Origin: Pseudomonas bijieensis
Lineage (GTDB): Bacteria; Pseudomonadota; Gammaproteobacteria; Pseudomonadales; Pseudomonadaceae
NCBI RefSeq assembly: GCF_013347965.1
Contig: NZ_CP048810.1
Coordinates: forward strand, 3,224,001 to 3,288,000
Reading direction: 5' to 3'
Length of the DNA: 64,000 nucleotides
Position numbers and translations under genes: made by a program. Below the pieces are notes generated by a model that was not told where the DNA came from, ran no database searches, and saw only the letters and a program-made list of their open reading frames with translations. Numbering within the stretch: the first letter of the stretch is position 1; the number at the start of each line of letters is the position of its first letter. Shown in pieces: positions 25,624-33,446 of this stretch.

Positions 25624-25983
25624 ATGGAATTTCGTCACCTCGGTAATGGACAGACTTTCCCGCCTATAGCGCCGAATGGCCGGATTTACGCCGTACCTGT
25701 CACACAGGAAAACCATGTAGAAATTTTCTGCCTGAAGCCTGAAGGCATTGTTGGGAGAGGCGTTGCGGCCAACTGGGCTGAGATCATGGGGTTCTATTAC
25801 AACGACGAGTCTTGGGAAATCATCCTGCGCAATTATACCGGGAGGGGAATGCGTTTCCTGCGGGGAGTGCCCTGCGGAATCGTCGAAGACGGTTGCGAAA
25901 CCCTCAAAACAAATATCCAAGGGTTCGCAATTCCAGTCTGCGTAATGAACCGCATCGCATACGAGCAGAAAAGACTGCAGTAG
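25624..25983 (+). CDS. Hypothetical protein, 119 residues
   Basis: A soluble protein starting MEFRHLGNGQTFPPIAPNGRIYAVPV and ending AYEQKRLQ. GGAG lies 8 bases upstream; another ATG five codons earlier is possible. The frame is open much further upstream but overlaps the lipoprotein gene antisense, so that part is discarded. Composition and codon use look genuine, with several aromatic residues and three cysteines. No family is recognised. It is followed by the intergenic region that controls xis-int. Confidence 0.5.
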   Translation: MEFRHLGNGQTFPPIAPNGRIYAVPVTQENHVEIFCLKPEGIVGRGVAANWAEIMGFYYNDESWEIILRNYTGRGMRFLRGVPCGIVEDGCETLKTNIQGFAIPVCVMNRIAYEQKRLQ

Positions 25984-26073
25984 ACGTGAGATGACTCTAG
26001 AGCTTTACGTAGCTGCCTAACTCGCATGACGTTGCCGGGACTCATCCCCTGGCAGGGAATTTCCGCTTTTTGA

Positions 26074-26101
26074 TTTCCGTCGCTTTTGTTGCTTGAAAAC
26101 G
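26074..26101. promoter_or_regulatory. Regulatory motif copy 2 (upstream of xis-int)
   Basis: TTTCCGTCGCTTTT, five variable bases, then TTGAAAACG, the same as at 14937-14964. It lies 146 bases before the excisionase ATG. Sharing between the alpA and xis promoters suggests common control. Confidence 0.5.
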
Positions 26102-26159
26102 AAACACACGCCTGGCCGCCGCCCATAGGCTGTATCCAAGTAGCTAAAGGGACTCGGGA

Positions 26160-26240
26160 ATGAACCAAAACATAGTTAGCCGCTGCTTGCACAAGCAGGA
26201 CAACTCCAAGAAATCACAAACCCTGATCAGTCAGGAATAA
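26160..26240 (+). CDS. Possible 26-residue leader peptide before xis
   Basis: A short frame, MNQNIVSRCLHKQDNSKKSQ..., with AAGGGA eight bases upstream, ends six bases before the excisionase start. It could be a leader peptide that affects xis translation, or a chance frame. Confidence 0.25.
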   Translation: MNQNIVSRCLHKQDNSKKSQTLISQE

Positions 26241-26246
26241 CGTCAG

Positions 26247-26522
26247 ATGCGCTACGTGACCGTCAGGAAATTCGCCAGCGAGTCTGGCTACACAGAGGAC
26301 GCAATCCGCTCAAAGATCCGTGATGGTATCTGGCGGCTCGGTGAAATATGGATCAAGGCGCCGGATGGCCGGACGCTTCTCGATGTGGAGGGATATGAAT
26401 CATGGGTAGAGGCGGGAGGGGAGTTCGGGCGGTCTCCGATACGAGTATCGAAATCACGTTCATGTATCGGGGCGTCAGGTGCCGTGAGCGGATCACACTC
26501 AAGCCCACCGCCACTAATCTGA
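26247..26522 (+). CDS. Excisionase
   Basis: A 91-residue protein whose first 55 residues, MRYVTVRKFASESGYTEDAIRSKIRDGIW...KAPDGRTLLDVEGYESWVE, match the excisionase family found beside tyrosine integrases: a winged helix that bends att DNA and directs excision. The C-terminal third overlaps the integrase gene in another frame and is of low complexity, so the functional part is the N-terminus. Overlap with int by 121 bases is usual for this pair and implies co-regulation. Confidence 0.85.
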   Translation: MRYVTVRKFASESGYTEDAIRSKIRDGIWRLGEIWIKAPDGRTLLDVEGYESWVEAGGEFGRSPIRVSKSRSCIGASGAVSGSHSSPPPLI

Positions 26523-27607
26523 AGAAGGCCGAGCAGCACAAGGCGGCGATCGAGCACGCAATATCAATCGGTACCTTTGACTACTCGGTGACGTTTCCCA
26601 GATCTGCTCGGGCTGCGAAGTTTGCGCCTGAGGCTTCCCGCGAAACTATCACCGGCTTTCTGACTAGGTGGTTAGCATCTAAGGAAAAACACATTGCAAG
26701 CAGCACCTTCGATGGCTATCGAAAGCTGGTTACGCTTCGCCTGATCCCCGCCCTGGGTGACACCATGCTGGTAGACCTGAAACGTAAGTCCGTACGCGAC
26801 TGGCTCGACACACTTGAGGTGAGCAACAAGACGCTCAGCAACATCCAAAGCTGCCTGCGGTCTGCGCTAAATGACGCAACCGAGGAAGAGTTGATCGAAC
26901 TGAACCCGCTCGCCGGCTGGACTTACTCCCGCAAGGCGGCACCACCGAAAGAGGATGACGTAGACCCGTTCAGCCCGGAGGAGCAAGAGGCAGTGCTGGG
27001 TGCCCTCTCCGGCCAGACGCGTAACATGATGCAGTTCGCGTTGTGGACCGGCCTGCGAACCAGTGAATTGGTTGCACTCGACTGGGGTGACATCGACTGG
27101 TTGCGCGAAGAGGTGACGGTGAGCCGGGCAATGACCCAGGCTTCACGCGGCAAAGCCGAGACAACGAAGACAGCTGCTGGGCGTCGCAGTGTGAAGCTGC
27201 TCAGGCCGGCTATGGAGGCGCTGAAAGCTCAGAAGGCGTGCACTTTCCTGGCTGACGCCGAAGTCTTTCAGAACCCGCGCACGCTGGAGCGCTGGGCGGG
27301 TGACGGGCCGATTAGGAAAACGATGTGGGTGCCGGCGATGAAGAAGGCCGGTGTTCGGTACCGGCGACCGTACCAGACCCGACACACCTATGCCTCGATG
27401 ATGCTTTCTGCGGGTGAGCATCCAATGTGGGTGGCCAAGCAAATGGGACATACCGATTGGACGATGATTGCGCGAGTTTATGGTCGATGGATGCCGTCGG
27501 CAGATCAAAATGCCGGAAGCAAAGCTGAATCTCTTTGGGATAGAGTCGACAACTCACTATCCCATGCTGAGACTTTCGACAAGACGCAGACTAAGCAGGA
27601 CGGCTGA
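26402..27607 (+). CDS. Tyrosine-type site-specific integrase
   Basis: A 401-residue phage-type integrase. Residues 1-75 form an arm-binding domain of the DUF3596 type, 80-175 the core-binding SAM-like domain (ITGFLTRWLASKEKHIASSTFDGYRKLV), and the rest the catalytic domain with R219 (TGLRTSE), K256, R327-H328 (YQTRHTYAS), H350 (GHTD) and nucleophile Y360 (RVYGRW). All catalytic residues are present, so it should be active. The gene lies close to attR and reads toward it, and its natural target is the ssrA 3' end, as shown by the flanking repeats. Its 3' end overlaps the HEPN-type gene tail-to-tail by 17 bases. Confidence 0.95.
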   Translation: MGRGGRGVRAVSDTSIEITFMYRGVRCRERITLKPTATNLKKAEQHKAAIEHAISIGTFDYSVTFPRSARAAKFAPEASRETITGFLTRWLASKEKHIASSTFDGYRKLVTLRLIPALGDTMLVDLKRKSVRDWLDTLEVSNKTLSNIQSCLRSALNDATEEELIELNPLAGWTYSRKAAPPKEDDVDPFSPEEQEAVLGALSGQTRNMMQFALWTGLRTSELVALDWGDIDWLREEVTVSRAMTQASRGKAETTKTAAGRRSVKLLRPAMEALKAQKACTFLADAEVFQNPRTLERWAGDGPIRKTMWVPAMKKAGVRYRRPYQTRHTYASMMLSAGEHPMWVAKQMGHTDWTMIARVYGRWMPSADQNAGSKAESLWDRVDNSLSHAETFDKTQTKQDG

Positions 27608-28280
27608 TTAGCTCAGTTTTGGCTTTCGCAGCAAACGTCTCATATGCAGCAATGTAGGCGTGGAAGTTTTTCTCTCCGGCGGGCTTCTTTTTTGGGTAGT
27701 CCTTTAAAAAACGTCCTACAGCCATACCCTGCCGTTCATTAATCGAAATACCACAACCTTCTAGGAGCTTCACAAACTTAGTCTGGGCGCTGCCTCCACT
27801 GTGAGCGAGTCGATTCCTTACAGTGTGGGCATCCATTAAGGCTTTATAGGCTATTGGCCCTATGTGGTTTCCTAAAGCCCCAAAAAAAGATTCTGCACCA
27901 AAGAGATTTTTCCCTCGCTGAGTCAGCATGGCCGGTGTGCCCCATCCCATCTTCCCATTCATTCCATTGTCAGCATCGCCCATCACGAAATCAGCTTGAG
28001 CGCGAGTTACTTTAAGCAGAAACCGAACTTCCGACTGAAACATCACCTTGGCGAAATCTTCAAACTTGGCTGCAATCTCAAAGAAAATAAATTGTGTCAT
28101 ATCTCTTGAATCAGGCTGGCTTATCCTGCGCGTTGCAATACCGTCATTAGCCAGCACGTAACCGTTCACGCAGATTTTTTCGTAAAGACTAATCGCCCGA
28201 TGCAGGTCCTTGATGAATGCGTCTGACTGGTTGTCGATGAATTTTTGCGTAATCCGTGGAGGTGGCATTCGGGTTTTCAT
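27591..28280 (-). CDS. HEPN-like protein, candidate RNase effector
   Basis: A 229-residue, mostly helical protein with VRNRLAHSGG (R155 and H160), the Rx4-6H signature of HEPN domains, many of which are RNases in toxin-antitoxin and abortive-infection systems. Other helices (FIFFEIAAKFEDFAKVMFQSEVRF) fit the HEPN-type bundle seen in MAE_28990/RiboL-PSP-like proteins. The start may be 28280 or ATG 28268, which has better AAGGA spacing. It is the last gene before attR, 90 bases inside, transcribed inward and tail-to-tail with the integrase: a classic cargo position. No antitoxin partner is evident, and RNase activity is inference. Confidence 0.6.
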   Translation of the reverse strand: MKTRMPPPRITQKFIDNQSDAFIKDLHRAISLYEKICVNGYVLANDGIATRRISQPDSRDMTQFIFFEIAAKFEDFAKVMFQSEVRFLLKVTRAQADFVMGDADNGMNGKMGWGTPAMLTQRGKNLFGAESFFGALGNHIGPIAYKALMDAHTVRNRLAHSGGSAQTKFVKLLEGCGISINERQGMAVGRFLKDYPKKKPAGEKNFHAYIAAYETFAAKAKTELISRPA

Positions 28281-28369
28281 CCTTGGGTATGCTGATCGAC
28301 CATACTCTCACAATGACAGCAATATGCCAGCAATCAGGCTGTAAGCCACAAACTGCAAGGGCTGGATGC

Positions 28370-28390
28370 GGGTTCAAATCCCCCCGGCTC
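28370..28390 (+). repeat. attR core
   Basis: An exact copy of the 21-base ssrA segment at 12838-12858. The CACCA that follows in attL is replaced by ACCAC here, marking the right end of the island. Confidence 0.9.
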
Positions 28391-28405
28391 ACCACTTCAT
28401 CATCT

Positions 28406-28431
28406 AAAGACGTCCACGGACGTCTTTTTTT
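28406..28431 (+). terminator. ssrA-type terminator, second copy
   Basis: AAAGACGTCC and GGACGTCTTT form a perfect 10-bp stem with a 2-base loop and a T-tract, 15 bases past attR. It was the ssrA terminator before the island entered. The flanking 50 bases (28398-28447) recur at 32227-32275. Confidence 0.85.
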
Positions 28432-28532
28432 GTGCCTGAAATCCAGTAAATACGGGGCTTTCAGCGCTACTGGAGGCTTTCCAGCGAGGGGCACAAGAGA
28501 GATACGGTGCCAAACAAAAGCACTGGCGCAAT

Positions 28533-29702
28533 TCACTCTTGCATGGGGGCTCTACGCAAAATCAACATTGCAATGAAAACCGCACCGACGATCCCCACCG
28601 AGATCATCAATCCATGCTCGCTGATGTAGGACACTGTGGCCCCCGTGGCAATGGGGCCCAATACGCTACCCAAGGTGTAGAACATCGCAATGGCCGTCAT
28701 GGCGGTGGACACTTGATGTTCTCCAACCCGGTCTCCCGCCTCGATCACTGCCAGGGTGTTCATGCCGCCAATGGCGCCGCCCCACAGGAACACGATAATC
28801 GTCGCCAACCAAGGAAGCGGCTGGCTGAACGGAATGGCCAAGGTGCCCAACAACAGTATCAAGCCGCAGACTAATTGGCCGACTTTGTACGAACTGCGGT
28901 CGGCCATCCAGCCGATTGGCAGTTGCAGGACGGTGCCGCCAATGCCGAACACCGATATCAGCAGGGTGGCGGCGGTCAACAGATAACCGGCCGAGAGGCT
29001 GTAGCCTGCAAGGAACGATACGGAGGAGGTTTCCGAAAAGCCTGCGATAAACGCGCCACACAGCGCCGTGGGGATGACGCTGAACAACTTGCCATGGCGT
29101 TTTTCCGCCGGGGTTTGCGGTCGCGTATCGTAGTCCTTGAGGGTCAAGGCCAGCGCGCCGGATAACAACACGATCACGGCACAGGCGTAGTAAGGCGCGG
29201 CACTCCCGACGCCGAACACAACCAACAGCAGCGGGCCAACAGCAATACCCAGGCCCATCAAGGTCTCATGAACTCCGATCGCACGCCCGCGCTCGTCTTT
29301 CGAGGCGACCGCGACGATCCACGTATCGCAGGCAATCCAGCGCAGGATCAAGCCAATACCGAGCACGAAGTTCAGCAAAAAAATCAGTACCAAATGGGAA
29401 GTCAAAGTCATACCGATCAGCGCAGCAATCGTCAGCGCTGCGCTGAGGATATTCGTCTTGACGAGCCCCAGACGGGCCAGCAAACGCGGAACCCATTTGT
29501 AGAGCAACAGGATCGCCAACCATGAGGCACTGACAATCACCCCGATCTTTGCCGGCTCGACGCCTTGTTGCTCCAGCGAAAGCGAGAGCAGCGGAGTGAC
29601 GGTACCAATCTGCACGATCTGCGACAGGGCCGAGAGAGTGTTTATCTTGGTGAGCGCAAACCAGCGTCGTTTGTCGGTGTACTCAATACTGGCATTTTCC
29701 AT
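28533..29702 (-). CDS. MFS transporter, probable exporter
   Basis: A 389-residue major facilitator protein with about twelve membrane helices. The start is set at MENASIEYTDKRRWFALTKINTLSALS, 16 bases after the hss stop; the longer frame upstream is antisense-like noise within hss and was discarded. Features include the cytoplasmic loop GRAIGVHETLMGLGIAVGP and the repeat-like second half. It belongs to the drug/sugar-type efflux branch by overall look. As third gene of the cassette it may export the product made by the homospermidine synthase and the unknown protein. Confidence 0.85.
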   Translation of the reverse strand: MENASIEYTDKRRWFALTKINTLSALSQIVQIGTVTPLLSLSLEQQGVEPAKIGVIVSASWLAILLLYKWVPRLLARLGLVKTNILSAALTIAALIGMTLTSHLVLIFLLNFVLGIGLILRWIACDTWIVAVASKDERGRAIGVHETLMGLGIAVGPLLLVVFGVGSAAPYYACAVIVLLSGALALTLKDYDTRPQTPAEKRHGKLFSVIPTALCGAFIAGFSETSSVSFLAGYSLSAGYLLTAATLLISVFGIGGTVLQLPIGWMADRSSYKVGQLVCGLILLLGTLAIPFSQPLPWLATIIVFLWGGAIGGMNTLAVIEAGDRVGEHQVSTAMTAIAMFYTLGSVLGPIATGATVSYISEHGLMISVGIVGAVFIAMLILRRAPMQE

Positions 29703-29718
29703 TCGTGACCGACCTTGG

Positions 29719-31134
29719 CTAGACAGCGGTAAAGTGTTCGAACTGCCACGGGCAGAGCTCACCTTCGGGCTTGTGGAATAGAGCATTAATGGTGTCCAGA
29801 GGCGTCCAGTCGGTCTGGATGCCTTCGAGACTTCCGAGGAAGGGTAGAGCAATTTCCAGCACCCGACGATGATCCATCTGTTCCGGCTCGACGATCCCGC
29901 GGTCGGGGTTTTCGATGGCCCAGATAATGCCCGAGTACACACCGGCAGCCACTTGCAGGCTGGTGGCCGTGTTGAAGGGGGCAATCTGCCGCGCCTCGTC
30001 GATGCTCAGGATCGAACCGTACCAATAGGCGTTGAGGGCGTGCCCCATAAGCAACACGCCGAGCGCGTCGACACCACCTGGGGCAATCTCATCGTTCATG
30101 ATCCGCTTACTGTCCTGGAGCTTCCAGCCCCTTCCTACATACTCGTGCACCGACAGTAGGGCATCGTCGCAAGGGTGGTAGGCGTAATGCACAGTTGGCC
30201 GGTACAGCAGCACGCTGCCATCCTTGACCGTCAAAAAGTCGGGAAGCGAAATGGCTTCGTTGTGGGTGATCAGCAGGCCAGTGCAGGGGCCGCCGTTGGG
30301 GGTCCAGGTTTTCACTGGCACCGAGGCACCGGGGCGCTCGAGGTAGATTGCGTTATTTGAGCCGAACGGGTGATGGCGAGCGAAGGGCGGCCAGGTTTTC
30401 TCGTGGGAACCCCAGCCCAGTTCCGCGGGCTGTCCGGCTTCGCTGACGAACCCGTCGACGGACCAGGTGTTGACGAACTCGTCATCAGACTTGATGCGTG
30501 ACGAGCGCTGAGTGTCGCGTTCAGCGATGTGTATCACCTTTACGTTCAGCGCCATCGCCAGTTCGCCCCAGGCCAAGCGACCCTGGGCCTCAGGCACGGC
30601 CACGCCGAGTTTCGCAGCGAGTTGCAGCAAGGCCGATTTGACGAAATGCGAGACCAGGCCCGGGTTCGCGCCGTGAGTCACGACTGCCGTAGGGCCTGGC
30701 CCGAGTTCGTCTCCAAGGGCCAGCAACTGGTCGCGCAACGCGTAATTGGAACGCTGCGAGGTGGTCAGAGTGGGTTCGTTGTAGGTGCCCTCCCAGGGTT
30801 CGATGCAGGTATCGAGATACAACGCGCCTTGCGCATGGGCAAACCTGATCAGATCAGCGCTGCTCACATTGACCGACAGGTTGACGATGAAATCACCTGG
30901 CTGGACCACATCGCGCAACACGTGGCCAAGATTCTCGGGCGTCAACGCCACGTCGATAAAACTTACCCCCAGGTCGACGAACGGCTGGTGTTGCTCTATC
31001 TGCGGAGCGATGACCACAACCGATGAGAGATTGAATGCGCGCGCGCGGACAAGCAGCCCGATGGTCGCTTTGGTGATCGAGCCGAAGCCGATAAACACCA
31101 GTTTTTTGCCCGAAAAACTCGCTTCCTTGCTCAT
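29719..31134 (-). CDS. hss: Homospermidine synthase
   Basis: A 471-residue protein of the bacterial homospermidine synthase family (saccharopine-dehydrogenase-like fold), which condenses two putrescines, or putrescine and spermidine, to sym-homospermidine with NAD+ as a recycled cofactor. The N-terminus LVFIGFGSITKATIGLL is the NAD-binding loop; conserved segments follow: DTCIEPWEGTY, THGANPGLVSHFVK, and WTPNGGPCTGLLITHNEAISLPDF. Length matches characterised enzymes (about 475). Its start lies 1 base past the upstream gene's stop and the MFS gene follows closely, so the three are one operon. A related substrate rather than putrescine is possible. Confidence 0.88.
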   Translation of the reverse strand: MSKEASFSGKKLVFIGFGSITKATIGLLVRARAFNLSSVVVIAPQIEQHQPFVDLGVSFIDVALTPENLGHVLRDVVQPGDFIVNLSVNVSSADLIRFAHAQGALYLDTCIEPWEGTYNEPTLTTSQRSNYALRDQLLALGDELGPGPTAVVTHGANPGLVSHFVKSALLQLAAKLGVAVPEAQGRLAWGELAMALNVKVIHIAERDTQRSSRIKSDDEFVNTWSVDGFVSEAGQPAELGWGSHEKTWPPFARHHPFGSNNAIYLERPGASVPVKTWTPNGGPCTGLLITHNEAISLPDFLTVKDGSVLLYRPTVHYAYHPCDDALLSVHEYVGRGWKLQDSKRIMNDEIAPGGVDALGVLLMGHALNAYWYGSILSIDEARQIAPFNTATSLQVAAGVYSGIIWAIENPDRGIVEPEQMDHRRVLEIALPFLGSLEGIQTDWTPLDTINALFHKPEGELCPWQFEHFTAV

Positions 31135-31135
31135 T

Positions 31136-32023
31136 TCAAATGGCCTCTAGAGTGGACTCAGTTGCGTCCAGGTGTTGGCTGCCAGGGGTGGCGGTCTCGC
31201 TGAAATCCGGTAGACGCCCGGTGCCGAAATACTGCTCCCATTCGCAAAATATCTTGGGCACGTAAATCAACGGCATATCGTGTCGATACAATGCCTTTAC
31301 CGACTCTGCAAACGCCGGGTCCTGATGATTGGCGAACCAGTATTGATTGTTGTCATGCAAGTAGACCGGACACTTTTCAACGTCAGTCATATTGATGTAA
31401 TTGCCCAGAGTCTTCTCAGCAATACGCTGCCAACCATGTAACACCACCTCGTAGAGCTGACCGCGCTCTGTCGAGGTCAACTCATACACCTCGCGTTTGA
31501 ACTTCTGCAGGCTCATGTCACGGCAGAATATTGAAAAGGCATACACATCGGAGTTGAAGTTGACCGCTGGAATCGGTGCTGACATCAAAGGGTCATAAAG
31601 TTCGTCATCCAGATCATCTGACTGTGGACAAAATGCAACCGCATCAAAGTCTTCGAACAACACTTTAACGTTGGTGACCGGACACGTCAGATAGAGCTTT
31701 TTGTTTAGAGCACGGCCCGTCGCCAACTCTTCGGCAGAGAACTCACTGAGCGGACTGAACAGGGCAGACAGACGTCGAACTTCTTGAGCCACGCTGTACG
31801 TGCTTTGCTCTGCGCTGGTGGTCGGGCAGATGATTAGACAAGCTACTGCCTCCCTGGCCTCGAGCGCTCGTACATAAGCCTCAAAGCTATCCCTGGCCTC
31901 TTGCGCGGTTCGAGCAATAGCCAGCATATAGCGATTCTTACTAAACTCTCGCCTACCCGCCGCGCATCCCAAACAACTGGTGAACCAATCTTTCACTTCA
32001 TCCAAAATTTTCTGATCGTCCAT
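31136..32023 (-). CDS. Unknown protein, first gene of the homospermidine synthase cassette
   Basis: A 295-residue soluble protein, MDDQKILDEVKDWFTSCLGCAAGRREF.... It has a CLGC motif near residue 18 and several conserved-looking aromatic segments (VYLHDNNQYWFANHQDPAF, PLIYVPKIFCEWEQYFGTGRLPDF). No signal peptide, membrane helix or known catalytic signature is seen, and I do not recognise the family. Its stop touches the hss start, so it is translated with hss. The partner position suggests a tailoring or synthetic enzyme acting on the same small molecule, which is inference only. Confidence 0.7.
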   Translation of the reverse strand: MDDQKILDEVKDWFTSCLGCAAGRREFSKNRYMLAIARTAQEARDSFEAYVRALEAREAVACLIICPTTSAEQSTYSVAQEVRRLSALFSPLSEFSAEELATGRALNKKLYLTCPVTNVKVLFEDFDAVAFCPQSDDLDDELYDPLMSAPIPAVNFNSDVYAFSIFCRDMSLQKFKREVYELTSTERGQLYEVVLHGWQRIAEKTLGNYINMTDVEKCPVYLHDNNQYWFANHQDPAFAESVKALYRHDMPLIYVPKIFCEWEQYFGTGRLPDFSETATPGSQHLDATESTLEAI

Positions 32024-32226
32024 GGATCACCGTCCTGAGCGCTTTCCAAGTTTTGTGACAGACTGGCAAGGGAATGGTCTGAGTTTTTGGATCCAACCTG
32101 GCTTCGAAGCGATTAGTACATCGTGAAGAATCTAAGCACCAATACTCTTAAGACATAAGGTTATAAAAAAATATTCACCGAATCGTCGGTAGTTACATGG
32201 AGCTTGGCGTTAGGGATCGGCAACTA

Positions 32227-32275
32227 CATCATCTAAAGACATCCAGGACGTCTTTTTTTGTGCCTGAAATTCAGT
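32227..32275 (+). repeat. Third ssrA-terminator copy, right edge of the cassette
   Basis: These 49 bases match 28398-28447 with a few changes, including the tail TTTTTTTGTGCCTGAAAT. The terminator stem (32235-32259) has one mismatch and a one-base shorter loop. The rest of the 320-base stretch between the unknown gene and the LysR gene shows nothing else recognisable. Confidence 0.75.
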
Positions 32276-32345
32276 GAGCTCGAGGCTTCAACGGTACTTG
32301 CGTGGATATGCCCAGCAGGCCGAAGCATCAAGTTACCAGGCCTTT

Positions 32346-33263
32346 TCAACGACGCTTCGCTTTCCCCAGATCAGCAATCAGAAAATCCCTGAACGCAGAA
32401 ACCGCGGCCGGTAAATTGCGGCCAGCCATGCTTTGCAGTTCGATGCGTCGTGCCTGCATGCCTTCGTCGAGGATCGGCACGCATTGCAGGGCCTTGTCCG
32501 CCACCTGCTTTTGCAAGGTCATCTCGCTGGCCAGGCTGATAACGCCTTCTTCACGGACGAAGCTATAGAGCGCGGCAACGTAGTTGGTGGTCAACACAGG
32601 GTCGAACAACAACCCCTGTACGCCGCAACAGATATCGAACAGTTGCCGTATCGTCGTGTCGGCCTTGGGTAACGCAATGGGCCAGGGTTGTAACTCTGCG
32701 AGGCTGACCGCTTCACGCCCGGCCAAGGGATGGGAATTGGCGACCACGGCAAAAATCGCCCCGCTCAGGACATGTTCGACCTTGATTTCCTTTTGCGGCG
32801 TCAGGCTGAAGGTCATCGCCAGATCGGCTTCGCCGGAGCGCACCTTCTCGGTCGCTTCGGCAGGTGCACAGACCTCCAAGGTGAAATGAATGCCCTGATA
32901 CTCGCGCCTGAACGCGCTGATGCTCCTGGGCATGTATTCCAGAGCAAATCCTTCCGAACAGGCCACATGCACATGACCCCGCTGCAAGCCATGCAGTTCG
33001 GTAATTTCCAGCACCACCTGCTCGGCCTCAAGCTGCGACTTGCGCGCATAGGCCGCCAATCGCGCCCCCGCCTCGCTAAGGACCATGCCTCGGGCCCGAC
33101 GCTCAAACAAACTGGCATCCAGGGCCAACTCAAGCTTGGCGATTTGTCGGCTCACCGCTGACGCGGCGACATTCAAGCGCACGGAGGCTTCGCTGATCGA
33201 TCCGCATCGCGCTACCTCCAGGAAATAACGCAGTGCCGTGGACTGCACACCATACAACTGCAT
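32346..33263 (-). CDS. LysR-type transcriptional regulator
   Basis: A 305-residue LysR regulator: N-terminal helix-turn-helix (ALRYFLEVARCGSISEASVRLNVAASAVSRQIAKLE) and a substrate-binding-like effector domain. MQLYGVQ is taken as the start because the helix-turn-helix normally begins within 10 residues; ten further in-frame codons upstream lack support. It is divergent from the ABC transporter operon with 183 bases between the starts, which suggests it controls that operon in response to the imported compound or its breakdown product. Confidence 0.88.
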   Translation of the reverse strand: MQLYGVQSTALRYFLEVARCGSISEASVRLNVAASAVSRQIAKLELALDASLFERRARGMVLSEAGARLAAYARKSQLEAEQVVLEITELHGLQRGHVHVACSEGFALEYMPRSISAFRREYQGIHFTLEVCAPAEATEKVRSGEADLAMTFSLTPQKEIKVEHVLSGAIFAVVANSHPLAGREAVSLAELQPWPIALPKADTTIRQLFDICCGVQGLLFDPVLTTNYVAALYSFVREEGVISLASEMTLQKQVADKALQCVPILDEGMQARRIELQSMAGRNLPAAVSAFRDFLIADLGKAKRR

Positions 33264-33446
33264 CGGCGCCCCCAAGGATTGCCTTTTCAGCAACGCAAGT
33301 ATCGAAATATTATTCTTGTGGCATTGATAGCCTTTCCCTACATTCGTGTCTAGACCAAAAACATGACCTGAGCTTCTCCCCCTCCTTTACGCATTTGCGA
33401 TTCGCTGCCCTTTGATTCAACCACTCTCGCCAACGGAGACGACGGC

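Larger units (their letters stand above)
12864..28369. mobile_element. Integrative genomic island at ssrA (about 15.5 kb)
   Basis: The segment lies between identical 21-base direct repeats, one being the ssrA 3' end. It has a tyrosine integrase with an overlapping excisionase gene near the right end. Its contents resemble a satellite-type element: AlpA regulator, DUF3987 replication-type protein, repeats suitable as an origin, integrase/excisionase, and no virion or conjugation genes. Cargo includes a 1255-residue nuclease-like protein, a SEC-C protein and a HEPN-like protein, the kind of content seen in defence islands. Several genes (13.7-14.5 kb, 27.6-28.3 kb) are visibly more AT-rich than the flanking chromosome. 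An IS3 remnant, a serine recombinase with a second truncated copy, and a tRNA-Arg fragment show a mosaic origin. Confidence 0.9.

Noticed and set aside
29703..29984. N-terminal extension of the MFS transporter
   Set aside because: The 94 extra codons overlap hss in another frame and have no membrane or family character; the helix pattern begins at MENASIEY.
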